Assembly (NCBI RefSeq): GCF_014640335.1
Contig: NZ_BMGT01000001.1
Span: 620,001 to 684,000, forward strand
Direction of reading: 5' to 3'
DNA: 64,000 nt
Source of the DNA: Edaphobacter dinghuensis
GTDB taxonomy: Bacteria; Acidobacteriota; Terriglobia; Terriglobales; Acidobacteriaceae
Under the pieces are notes generated by a model. It was not told the DNA's origin. It made no database searches and saw only the letters and a list, made by a program, of their open reading frames with translations. Shown piece after piece: positions 1 through 7,819 of this stretch. A program made the position numbers and the translations under genes. Each line of letters starts with the position of its first letter. Position 1 is the first letter of the stretch.

Positions 1-1
1 G

Positions 2-2113
2 CGGGGAAAGATCGAGCCGGACGGATCGCTGAATGACGATGCTTCGCCGGAGCTGCGTCGGATTCGTCGTGCGATGGAGCGGCAGCATCGAGCGATTGAA
101 GAGAGTTTGCGGAGGTCGCTGCGGTCGCTGACCGAGGGCGGAAGCACGCAGGACGATCTGATCACGATTCGCGGCGAGCGGTTTGTGATTCCGGTGAAGG
201 CGGAGTTCAAGCGCAAGGTGCCGGGCGTGGTGCATGGCTCTTCGTCGTCGGGGCAGACGGTGTTTGTGGAGCCGCTGGAGACGATTGAGCAGAACAATGA
301 ACTGGTGCGGCTGCTCGATGAAGAGCAGGCGGAGATTCATCGCATCCTCGTGGCGATGACGCGGGCGCTGGGTGAGAATGCGGCGGCGATTCACCTGGGT
401 ACGTGCATTCTTGCCGAGGTGGAGGCGCATGTGGCGCGGGCGCGGTTCGCGGAGACGCTCAACTGCGTTCGGCCTGTGTTTGCGGCGAACGTTGCAGAGG
501 CGAAATACAGGGGTCTCTCCACTTCGCTTCGCTTCGGTCGAGATGACGTGGGGGTTGGGGTTGAGCGAGAGGAGGGAGAACTGTCGCTGATGGCGGCGCG
601 ACATCCGCTGCTTGAGCTGCGCATGAGAGCCGAGGCGCATGAGCGTGGTGATGAACCGAAGACGCCGGTTCCTTTGACGATTGTTCTTCCGGCGGCGACG
701 AAGCAGTTGATCATCAGCGGGCCGAACACGGGTGGCAAGACGGTGTCGCTGAAGACGCTGGGGCTGCTGGCGCTGATGGCGCAGGCGGGGATTCCGGTTC
801 CGGCGGAGGAGGCGACGCTTCCTCTCTTCACCAGTGTTTATGCGGACATCGGCGATGCGCAGTCGATCGAGCGTAATCTTTCTAGCTTCTCCGCGCATGT
901 CGTTAATCTTGATCGCATCTCGCGCGAGGCCACGGCGTCGTCGCTGGTGCTGCTCGATGAGCTTGGCTCGGCGACCGATCCTGAAGAGGGCGCGGCGCTG
1001 GCGGTTGCTGTGGCCTCGCATTTTCTTGCGGCGCAGGTGTGGTGCTGCATCACGACGCACCTTACTTCGTTGAAGGTCTATGCCGCCAATCATGCGGGTG
1101 TGTTGAACGCTGCCGTGGGCTTCGATCAGGAGACGCTGACGCCGACGTATGAGCTACGGCTGGGTGTACCGGGAGCTTCGGCTGGATTGAATATCGCTGC
1201 GCGGCTGGGGCTTTCGCCGGAGATCATTGCGGCGGCGCGTGCGCAGATGACCACGCAGACCGCGGACATCGGCGCGTTTCTCGATCAGCTTCACGATCAG
1301 CTCACTGCTGCCGGTGCGGAGCGCGAGGCGCTGCGGCGGCGCGAGCAGGAGATTGCGCGGCAGCGTGTGCGGCTCGAGACCGAGGGCCGTGCCGAGCAGA
1401 AGGCACGCACGAAGGAGCTTGAGGTCAAGCTGGGATCGCTGATAGAGGACTTTGCCTACCAGATGCGCGAGACGGTGAAGGCCATCGACGACAAGGCGGC
1501 TGCGCAGAAGATTGCGCGCGACTCGGCGGCGCGTTTGGCGCGGCTGCGGCGCGAGTTTTCGGAGCAGTTCAACTCGACCGTGGTGGCACACAATACGGGA
1601 GCGGACAGGAACGATCCGGCTGCGCAGCCGCATGTGCCGAAGGGCATCAAGGTGGGCGACCTGGTGAAGCTGAAGTCGCTGGGCAGACAGGCGCGGGTGG
1701 ACCGCGTGGTTGATGCGAAGACGTTTGAGGTTTCCATCGGCCCGATGAAGATGCGTGCGAGCGTGGACGATATCGCCGCGGTGGAGTCGGTGAAAGTAGT
1801 GACTCCGCTGGAGGCTGCGCGCAGGCGCGGCAACGTGACCGTCGCGACCAGCAACGACCCCGATTACATGTCGTCGGAGATTAATGTGATTGGACGCACG
1901 GCGGATGAGGCGCACGATGAGGTGGAGCGCTTTCTGGACCGTGCGTTTCTGACCGGGCTGCCGCGCATCCGGATCGTCCACGGCACCGGCATGGGTGTGT
2001 TGCGGCGCACGCTGCGCGAGTTTCTGCGCGGGCATCCGCACGTCACCACTGTTACCGAACCGCCGCAGAATGAGGGCGGTCAGGGCGCGACCGTGGTGGA
2101 GCTGCGGCAATAA
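2..2113 (+). CDS. mutS2: MutS2 family protein (endonuclease MutS2), 5' truncated
   Basis: The reading frame is open from base 2, so the N-terminus lies outside the window; 703 residues remain. The first visible residues (KIEPDGSLNDDASPEL) are typical of the MutS2 core. A Walker A motif (GPNTGGKT) is at 719-742, a Walker B region (LVLLDELGSATDP) near 941-985, then a charged coiled coil, a KOW-like segment, and a C-terminal Smr domain with HGTGMGVLR near 1980-2010. MutS2 proteins bind branched DNA, suppress homologous recombination and act on collided ribosomes; the Smr domain is the nuclease or ribosome-binding part. Oddity: about 30 extra residues (including KYRGLSTSLRFGRDD) sit just before the conserved ARHPLL segment and are encoded by a dispersed genomic repeat (499-548). 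The frame is intact, so the gene is probably functional. Confidence 0.95.
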   Translation, partial: RGKIEPDGSLNDDASPELRRIRRAMERQHRAIEESLRRSLRSLTEGGSTQDDLITIRGERFVIPVKAEFKRKVPGVVHGSSSSGQTVFVEPLETIEQNNELVRLLDEEQAEIHRILVAMTRALGENAAAIHLGTCILAEVEAHVARARFAETLNCVRPVFAANVAEAKYRGLSTSLRFGRDDVGVGVEREEGELSLMAARHPLLELRMRAEAHERGDEPKTPVPLTIVLPAATKQLIISGPNTGGKTVSLKTLGLLALMAQAGIPVPAEEATLPLFTSVYADIGDAQSIERNLSSFSAHVVNLDRISREATASSLVLLDELGSATDPEEGAALAVAVASHFLAAQVWCCITTHLTSLKVYAANHAGVLNAAVGFDQETLTPTYELRLGVPGASAGLNIAARLGLSPEIIAAARAQMTTQTADIGAFLDQLHDQLTAAGAEREALRRREQEIARQRVRLETEGRAEQKARTKELEVKLGSLIEDFAYQMRETVKAIDDKAAAQKIARDSAARLARLRREFSEQFNSTVVAHNTGADRNDPAAQPHVPKGIKVGDLVKLKSLGRQARVDRVVDAKTFEVSIGPMKMRASVDDIAAVESVKVVTPLEAARRRGNVTVATSNDPDYMSSEINVIGRTADEAHDEVERFLDRAFLTGLPRIRIVHGTGMGVLRRTLREFLRGHPHVTTVTEPPQNEGGQGATVVELRQ
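499..548 (+). repeat. Dispersed repeat family A, copy 1 (inside mutS2)
   Basis: A 50-base element beginning GGCGAAATACAGGGG and ending GGTCGAGATGACG. The same element recurs in intergenic DNA at 4888-4927 (partial, same orientation) and 49325-49376 (inverted orientation). Here it lies within the mutS2 reading frame and is translated. The two ends (GTCTCTCCAC and GTCGAGATGAC) form an imperfect inverted repeat, so the RNA could fold into a hairpin. Confidence 0.85.
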
Positions 2114-2322
2114 GGAACTTTGGTTGTATCGATCTGGCTCGATAGTTGTATCAATTTGCCCTTGATCATTGCCATATCAATAAATCGAGTTTCGCTGCGT
2201 CAATAATGGGTGAAGCCTCGTCAATAATGTTGACCCCGCCGAATTGCTGCGCTTCAAAGTGCGATAATAAAGGCTGCCACGAAGACTGCCTTGGGCATTT
2301 TTTTTAGGATTCGATTTACTCT
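2114..2322. promoter_or_regulatory. Intergenic region with spaced direct repeats before the UbiA-like gene
   Basis: This 209-base, AT-rich spacer holds two copies of GTCAATAATG at 2199-2208 and 2220-2229, offset by 21 bases (two helical turns). Two copies of GTTGTATC lie near 2123-2130 and 2145-2152. Same-face direct repeats suggest a protein-binding region for the downstream operon, but no regulator is identifiable and no clear -35/-10 pair was found. Confidence 0.35.
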
Positions 2323-3324
2323 ATGACGAGTCAAGCCCAGGAAAGCGCGGTCATCACCGCGCCTGAAAACGGTTCCGCATTACCAGTTCCCTTCGCAGTC
2401 CGGCTGCGCGCCCACATCGCCATCATGCGATTGGACCATTCCATCAAAAATATTTTTCTGCTGCCCGGCATCGTCGTGGCGCTGAGCCTGGTGCGTCCCG
2501 GCATTGGACAACTGCGAATGATGCCGATCGTGGTGGGCGTCGTGGCTGTGACGCTGATTGCGTGCAGCAACTATGTGCTGAACGAGCTGCTGGATGCGCC
2601 CTTCGACCGGTTGCATCCGCACAAGTGCTCGCGACCGGCGGCGTGCGGGCTGATTGAGCCGGGTGCTGCCTATGCACAGTGGCTGGCGATGATGGTTGTC
2701 GGCATGGCGCTGGCTGCGCGGGTGGGACTGCGTTTTGCTGTAGCTGCCGGTGCGTTGTGGCTGATGGGCTGCATCTACAACATTCGTCCGCTGCGCACGA
2801 AGGACGTCACGTATCTCGACGTGTTAACGGAGTCGTTGAACAACCCGCTGCGCATGCTGCTGGGCTGGTACATGGTCACGCAGGTGATTGTGCCGCCGAC
2901 GTCGATGCTGTGCGCCTACTGGATGCTGGGCTGCTACTTCATGGGCCTTAAGCGGTTCAGCGAGTTTCGCGAGATCGGATCGCACCAGGGCGCATGCGCG
3001 TATCGCAAATCGTTTGAGCACTACAGCGAGCGCAGCCTGCTGGGCTCGGTCGTCTTTTATGCGTCGATGGCCATGATGATGTTCGGCATCTTCGTCGTTC
3101 GCTATCGCATCGAGCTGATCCTCGCTTTTCCCTTCATCGCTCTGCTGATGGCGATGTACTTCGACCTCTCGTTTAAACGCAACAGCGCGGCGCAGCATCC
3201 GGAGAAGCTGTACCGCGAGCCTTCGCTGATGACGGTGGCGCTGTTTACCTGCGCCATCATGATCGTTCTGCTTAACGTCCATCTCCCCATCGTGGGGCGG
3301 ATCTTCGCGCCGACGCGATGGTAG
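2323..3324 (+). CDS. UbiA-family prenyltransferase (polyprenyl-phosphate phosphoribosyltransferase-like)
   Basis: 333 residues, strongly hydrophobic with about eight or nine membrane segments. The UbiA Mg-diphosphate motif is visible as N87-x3-D91-x3-D95 (NELLDAPFD), followed by HPHKCSRPAA, which resembles the HPxKxxRP signature of decaprenyl-phosphate 5-phosphoribosyltransferases. The second motif region (YNIRPLRTKDVTYLD) is near residues 152-166. Enzymes of this subgroup move phosphoribose or an aromatic ring onto or from a polyprenyl chain in the membrane; the exact substrate is not decidable here. The stop overlaps the next gene by 7 bases, so the two are translationally coupled. The start codon lacks a strong ribosome-binding site. 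Confidence 0.8.
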   Translation: MTSQAQESAVITAPENGSALPVPFAVRLRAHIAIMRLDHSIKNIFLLPGIVVALSLVRPGIGQLRMMPIVVGVVAVTLIACSNYVLNELLDAPFDRLHPHKCSRPAACGLIEPGAAYAQWLAMMVVGMALAARVGLRFAVAAGALWLMGCIYNIRPLRTKDVTYLDVLTESLNNPLRMLLGWYMVTQVIVPPTSMLCAYWMLGCYFMGLKRFSEFREIGSHQGACAYRKSFEHYSERSLLGSVVFYASMAMMMFGIFVVRYRIELILAFPFIALLMAMYFDLSFKRNSAAQHPEKLYREPSLMTVALFTCAIMIVLLNVHLPIVGRIFAPTRW

Positions 3325-4832
3325 CTCGCAGCTTGAAAAGAAACGAGACCATTTCCATTCGCTATCCGTGGCTTCGACTGTTTCTGCTGGCGTGCGTGAC
3401 GCTGCTGATTCAGGGCTATCACCTGGGGGTCGACGACGGCGAGATCTACATTCCTGCAATTAAAAAAGTTGCGAACCCGAAGCTCTATCCTTTCGGCGCA
3501 GAGTTCTTCGAGAGCCACGCGCATATGTCGCTGTTCTCGCCGCTGGTGGGTGAGACGGCGCGACTGCTGCACATCTCGGCCGAATTCGCCGTCTTCTGCT
3601 GGTACATCGGCTGCACCTTTCTGATTCTCATCGCGGGCTGGCAGCTGGCGCAGATCTTCTTTCGCACGGTGCGCGCGCAGTGGGGAGCGGTGGCGCTGCT
3701 GGCCGCGCTGCTTCCGGTTCCAGTGGCAGGCACGGCGTTGGTGCTCTCGGACAACTACCTTTCGGCGCGGTCGTTCTCTGCACCGTTCGCTCTGCTGGCG
3801 ATCGGATTTATGTTGCGCGGGCGGCTGCGGATGGCCTTTGTCTGGCTGGTGGTTACAGCACTCTTTCATCCGCAGATGGCGGTCTACTGCGCTGCGTTTC
3901 TGATGCTGTATTGGTACTTCGATCGAAGCTCGCAGAACGCAGAGCAGCCGGTGCGACTGTTGGCGATGGCTGCTCCGAGCGCGGGGCTGCTGCACAGCTT
4001 CAGCCTGCAGCCGGCGGTGGGCGCGTATCGTGACGTGCTCTACAGCCGTACTTATTTTTTCGCTTACGGCTGGCACTGGTATGAGTGGATCGGTGCGGTT
4101 GCGCCGCTGTTGTTGCTGGCGCTGTTCGCATGGCGAACACCACGTGCTGCGTCTGTTGCCATGGCTACTACCAGTCGCGTGCTGATTGTGCTGGGTGCCT
4201 TTTCGACCGTGGTCTTCCTCGTCTTTTCGTCGAGCCACCGCTTCGACAACCTCACCCGCGTGCAGCCGATGCGGATGTTCCACCTGGTCTATCTGCTGAT
4301 GTTCGTGATGCTGGGCGGCGTGATCGGCGAGTATGTGCTGCGGGCGAAGCCGTGGCGATGGATCGCGCTTTTTGTGCCGCTCGCTCTCGGCATGTTTACG
4401 CTCGACCGCAGCGAGTATGCGTACAGCCCGCACATCGAGCTGCCGGGGCTGACCGCGGGCAATGCGTGGCTCGAAGCTTTCGCATGGGCGCGCGAGCATA
4501 CGCCGGTCGATGCGGTCTTCGCGCTCGATCCGGAGTACATGGCGATTCCGGGCGAAGACCTCCACGGCTTTCGTGCGCTGTCCGACCGCAGCATGCTGGC
4601 CGACGCTTACAAGGACAGCGGGGCGGTCACCATGTTTCCGCGGCTGCTCGACGACTGGCAGCAGCAGGAACAGATGCTGCGCGGCTGGCGCAGCTTTGGG
4701 CCGAGCGACTTCGAACGGCTGGCGCAGATCTCTCCAGTGACGTGGGTGGTTGTTGAGCGGCGACAGGAAGGCGGATTGGATTGCCCTTACAGCAACGCGG
4801 CGGTGGCCGTCTGCCGTCTGGCTATAAAGTAA
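3318..4832 (+). CDS. Polytopic membrane protein, unknown function (GT-C-like architecture)
   Basis: 504 residues with about ten hydrophobic segments, starting at ATG 3318 inside the last codons of the UbiA-like gene (ATGGTAG overlap). After the first membrane segment comes an acidic loop containing YHLGVDDGEIY, and a soluble C-terminal domain (about residues 375-504) follows the last helix. That layout resembles polyprenyl-phosphate-dependent GT-C glycosyltransferases, in which an acidic residue pair in the first periplasmic loop is catalytic. The resemblance is architectural only; I do not recognise the family. Coupling with a UbiA-like enzyme that could make a lipid-linked sugar donor fits a cell-envelope glycosylation role, which is inference. 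Confidence 0.6.
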   Translation: MVARSLKRNETISIRYPWLRLFLLACVTLLIQGYHLGVDDGEIYIPAIKKVANPKLYPFGAEFFESHAHMSLFSPLVGETARLLHISAEFAVFCWYIGCTFLILIAGWQLAQIFFRTVRAQWGAVALLAALLPVPVAGTALVLSDNYLSARSFSAPFALLAIGFMLRGRLRMAFVWLVVTALFHPQMAVYCAAFLMLYWYFDRSSQNAEQPVRLLAMAAPSAGLLHSFSLQPAVGAYRDVLYSRTYFFAYGWHWYEWIGAVAPLLLLALFAWRTPRAASVAMATTSRVLIVLGAFSTVVFLVFSSSHRFDNLTRVQPMRMFHLVYLLMFVMLGGVIGEYVLRAKPWRWIALFVPLALGMFTLDRSEYAYSPHIELPGLTAGNAWLEAFAWAREHTPVDAVFALDPEYMAIPGEDLHGFRALSDRSMLADAYKDSGAVTMFPRLLDDWQQQEQMLRGWRSFGPSDFERLAQISPVTWVVVERRQEGGLDCPYSNAAVAVCRLAIK

Positions 4833-4887
4833 TAGAGCATTTTAAAAACTGAAGGCTCAGCAGCGATCTGCACCAGCTAGGTACGGC

Positions 4888-4927
4888 AAAGACAAAATAC
4901 AGGGGTCTCTCCACTGCGCTGTGCTCC
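4888..4927 (+). repeat. Dispersed repeat family A, copy 2 (partial)
   Basis: Shares AAATACAGGGGTCTCTCCACT with the mutS2 copy apart from minor flanking changes, then diverges before the GGTCGAGATGACG end. It lies between the membrane-protein gene and the small membrane-protein gene, just upstream of a putative promoter. Confidence 0.75.
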
Positions 4928-4951
4928 CTGCACCGACGCTATCCCGGGCAA

Positions 4952-4961
4952 TTGTGCTATT
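4952..4961 (+). promoter_or_regulatory. Putative extended -10 promoter element
   Basis: The string TGTGCTATTCT holds an extended -10 motif (TGCTATTCT) about 10 bases before GTG 4973. No convincing -35 is seen, as expected for extended -10 promoters. This argues against using the in-frame TTG at 4952 as a start, because that codon lies inside the promoter element. Confidence 0.35.
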
Positions 4962-4972
4962 CTCGGCCAAGA

Positions 4973-5386
4973 GTGGAGCTTTTTCTCAATCTCGTTTGGG
5001 CGACGCTATCCATCTTCCTCGTTGCAGGGTGGTTCTGGTCGATCCGCAAAGGGCATATTGAGTTTGATTGGACCACTCTGGTGGCCCTGATGCTGTTGCT
5101 AGTGCTGCTGTTCCCGGCCATCTCCATGACCGACGACCGCGCCGCCATGAGCACACCGGTCGAGCTTGACCACATGATGCGAACCGGCGAAGCGCCGCAC
5201 GGCCAGATCGCGATCTTTGCACTGTTCAGCCTGCTTGGCGCGATCTTTCTGATCCTGCTGAAGATGGCTACACCGCTGTTCTACTCACGCCTGCGCCCAC
5301 GCATCTTTGCCGAGAGATTATTGGCAGGGTTCATCCGGGCCTTTGGCGTTCGCCCGCCTCCCGTGGCTGGCCTTCTCTCCTGTTAG
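4973..5386 (+). CDS. Small integral membrane protein, unknown
   Basis: 137 residues from GTG 4973. An in-frame TTG at 4952 adds seven residues but lies within a likely promoter. There are about three hydrophobic segments (residues 2-22, 35-55 and 85-105 approximately) separated by a short polar stretch rich in M, H and E (STPVELDHMMRTGEAPHGQ), with a basic C-terminal tail. It stands 47 bases upstream of the RND efflux operon in the same direction and may be co-transcribed with it. The Met/His loop could bind metal, but this is a guess from composition; the family is not recognised. Confidence 0.55.
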   Translation: MELFLNLVWATLSIFLVAGWFWSIRKGHIEFDWTTLVALMLLLVLLFPAISMTDDRAAMSTPVELDHMMRTGEAPHGQIAIFALFSLLGAIFLILLKMATPLFYSRLRPRIFAERLLAGFIRAFGVRPPPVAGLLSC

Positions 5387-5433
5387 CGGAAGTTCGTTCC
5401 TCATCAACCTGAAAATCTGACACTGAAGGCAGT

Positions 5434-6699
5434 ATGACGCAGAAATTTTTCTACGTGCTGTGCGCCATTTCGATGGCATGGCCGTCTCTCGCAGCTCAAT
5501 CGCCGTCTCCTTCGCCGCCCGCTGCACCGATTACGCTGCAGCAGGCGGTCGATCGCGCCGTAGCTGACAATCCCTCGCTGGCCTCGGCCCGCGAGCATCT
5601 CTCTGCGGTGCGCGCCACCATGCTTACCGCAGAGGCGCGGCAGAATCCGACGCTGACGTTGCTGGGCCAGGGCGTTACGCTGCCCGAGGTCAACAACAAC
5701 GGCGGCAACCCTTATTACTATTCGGCCAATGTCTCGCGGCTGTTCGAGCGCGGACAGAAGCGGAAATGGCGGATGGAAGGCGCAAGCGATACGGCGGCGG
5801 TGACCGAGAGTCAGTTGAACGATCAGCAGCGGCAGCTTGTGTTGAGCGTGCGGCAGGCCTTCACCAACATGCTGGCCGCGAAGGCCGCGCTGGGCATCGC
5901 CGAAGAGAACCTCACCGACTATCGCAAGACGGTGGACCTGAGCAAACAGCGTCTCGATGCGGGTGACATTACGCGTACCGACTTCGAGCGGATCGACTTG
6001 CAACAGGCGCAGTTCGAGGCCGACGACGACACTGCGCGGCTGAACCTGCAACAGGCCAGCGCACAGTTGCAGCAGTTGTTCGGTGTGGATCATCCTTCGC
6101 CGACGTTCGACATTACCGGTACGCTGGAGCCGCCGCAGCTCACGCTGACGATGGCCGATGCCGAGACGCGCGCGCTGGCTGCGCGGCCTGATTATCAGGC
6201 GGCGAAGCAGTCGTTATTGCTGGCGCAGGCGAACCAGCACTTCGCCATCGCCAACGGCACCGCCGATCCTACTCTCGCGAGCGAGTACGAGCGCAGCGGC
6301 GCCGACAACACCTTCGGCGTCAGTCTCTCAATTCCGCTGCGCATCTTCGACCGCAATCAAGGAGAGAAGGAGCGCACGCGCTACGAGGTGGACTCCAGCC
6401 GGTTGGCTGTTGTGGCCGCACGGACGCAGGTTGTCTCCGATGTCGATCAGGCGTGGTACGCGCTCGACACGGCGCAGCAGCAGGCGGTTCGCTACAACAC
6501 ACACTATCTGGCCGAGGCAGGCCGCGTGCGCGACAACCTGCAGTTCAGCTATCGCAACGGAAACTCGACGCTGCTCGATTATCTCGACGCTCTGCGCGAC
6601 TACCGTTCTATCCATCTCAGCAGCCTTAACGCCAACGTTCAGGTGTGGCTTGCCATTCACCAACTCAGCTACGCGACCGCGACGGACATCATCCCATGA
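5434..6699 (+). CDS. Outer-membrane efflux protein of the TolC/CzcC family
   Basis: 421 residues with a signal peptide (about 1-21, ending SLAAQ). Two TolC-type repeats are visible: ITLQQAVDRAVADNPSL near the start, and a second half with LTMADAETRALAARPDYQ, FGVSLSIPL and GNSTLLDYLDALRDYR. Long coiled-coil stretches are consistent with the periplasmic alpha-barrel. It supplies the outer-membrane exit duct for the adaptor and pump encoded immediately downstream. The stop codon overlaps the next start (ATGA), indicating translational coupling. The pump type suggests metal-ion export. Confidence 0.88.
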   Translation: MTQKFFYVLCAISMAWPSLAAQSPSPSPPAAPITLQQAVDRAVADNPSLASAREHLSAVRATMLTAEARQNPTLTLLGQGVTLPEVNNNGGNPYYYSANVSRLFERGQKRKWRMEGASDTAAVTESQLNDQQRQLVLSVRQAFTNMLAAKAALGIAEENLTDYRKTVDLSKQRLDAGDITRTDFERIDLQQAQFEADDDTARLNLQQASAQLQQLFGVDHPSPTFDITGTLEPPQLTLTMADAETRALAARPDYQAAKQSLLLAQANQHFAIANGTADPTLASEYERSGADNTFGVSLSIPLRIFDRNQGEKERTRYEVDSSRLAVVAARTQVVSDVDQAWYALDTAQQQAVRYNTHYLAEAGRVRDNLQFSYRNGNSTLLDYLDALRDYRSIHLSSLNANVQVWLAIHQLSYATATDIIP

Positions 6700-7817
6700 C
6701 GATTTCTTCCAAGAGATTCAAGACATTTAAGCCACGCATTGAAATCCTGTCAGTCCTTGCACTCTCTGTGCTGCCCCTGACGGCCTGCAAGCATACGCCG
6801 CCCGCGGCTGAGCAGCAGCCCACCAACGTCGGTGTTGAGACTGCCGTCGTTCACCCGACCGTGAGCACGGACTACCTCGAAGTTCCGGCGCACATCATGG
6901 CCGACCCGGCGCACGTCGTCCACATCTATCCGCCGCTCAGCGGACGCATCTTCGGCCTCACCATTTTGCCCGGGCAAAATGTGGTGAAGGGACAGATGAT
7001 CGCGCAGTTGCAGAGCAACGATATCGCCGTCGCCCGCTCGGACTTCGAGAAGGCAAAGATCGAGGTGATCCGCGCTGACGGCGCGCTCGCTCGCGGCAAG
7101 CTGCTGCTGGCGCACGATGTGCTCTCGAAGGCGGACTTCGCCGAGCTCCAGGCGACCGACGATGTTGCGCACTCGCAGATGGAGCAGGCACGGCAACACA
7201 TCCACGAGCTTGGCTTCGCCGAGAACAGCACTGCCGACACGGTGGCGCTGCGTGCGCCGATCTCTGGCGCGGTACTCGATATCGGCACGGCGACCGGCGA
7301 GATGCAGCGCTCGCTCGATAATGCGACGTCGATTGCCACGATCGCCAATCTCGATACGGTGTGGGTGGTCGGCGACATCTTCGAGAAAGATTTGGCCTCG
7401 GTTCGCCCCGGCAGGACGGTCGATATCGTTGTTCCTGCTTACCCTGATCTAAAGCTGACGGGACGCATCGACAACATCTCCGACGCACTCGACCCAACGA
7501 CGCACACGCTGAAGGTGCGCGTGGTGCTGCCCAATCCGAAGCATCAATTGAAGTCTGATATGTTTGCCACCATTCGCATCGCTGGCGCTCCGCATCAGAC
7601 ATTCATTCTGCCTGCGACGGCGGTGCTGCATGAGGCTGATAGAACCTTCGTCTTTGTCGCGAATGCGTCGGGAGGATTCGATCAGCGCGCTGTGACCGTG
7701 GGTCGCACGCTCGATTCGGGCACGGTGAAGAACATCGAGGTCCTTAGCGGTCTCAACGACGGCGAGAAGGTCGTCACAGCCGGCGGCGCTCTGCTGCGCC
7801 CCACGAGCGGAGACTAA
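6696..7817 (+). CDS. RND efflux periplasmic adaptor (membrane fusion protein), lipoprotein
   Basis: 373 residues from ATG 6696, which overlaps the TolC-family stop by ATGA; a longer in-frame start at 6645 would run into the preceding gene and is rejected. The N-terminus has a lipobox (LTAC) followed by a Pro-rich linker. The body shows the usual adaptor order: a biotinyl-lipoyl half (PPLSGRIFGLTILPGQNVVKG), an alpha-hairpin, the returning lipoyl half (LRAPISGAVLDIGTATGE), a beta-barrel and a membrane-proximal domain (ILPATAVLHE). Closest in style to CzcB/CusB adaptors. It links the inner-membrane pump to the outer-membrane duct. Confidence 0.88.
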   Translation: MTISSKRFKTFKPRIEILSVLALSVLPLTACKHTPPAAEQQPTNVGVETAVVHPTVSTDYLEVPAHIMADPAHVVHIYPPLSGRIFGLTILPGQNVVKGQMIAQLQSNDIAVARSDFEKAKIEVIRADGALARGKLLLAHDVLSKADFAELQATDDVAHSQMEQARQHIHELGFAENSTADTVALRAPISGAVLDIGTATGEMQRSLDNATSIATIANLDTVWVVGDIFEKDLASVRPGRTVDIVVPAYPDLKLTGRIDNISDALDPTTHTLKVRVVLPNPKHQLKSDMFATIRIAGAPHQTFILPATAVLHEADRTFVFVANASGGFDQRAVTVGRTLDSGTVKNIEVLSGLNDGEKVVTAGGALLRPTSGD

Positions 7818-7819
7818 AC

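Noticed and set aside
3102..4565. 487-codon open frame on the - strand opposite the membrane-protein gene
   Set aside because: Very rich in Arg, His and Gln with no domain features; it mirrors the hydrophobic protein on the + strand and is a GC-driven shadow.
4952..4972. TTG 4952 as start of the small membrane protein
   Set aside because: The codon lies within an extended -10-like promoter element and GTG 4973 leads straight into the first membrane segment.
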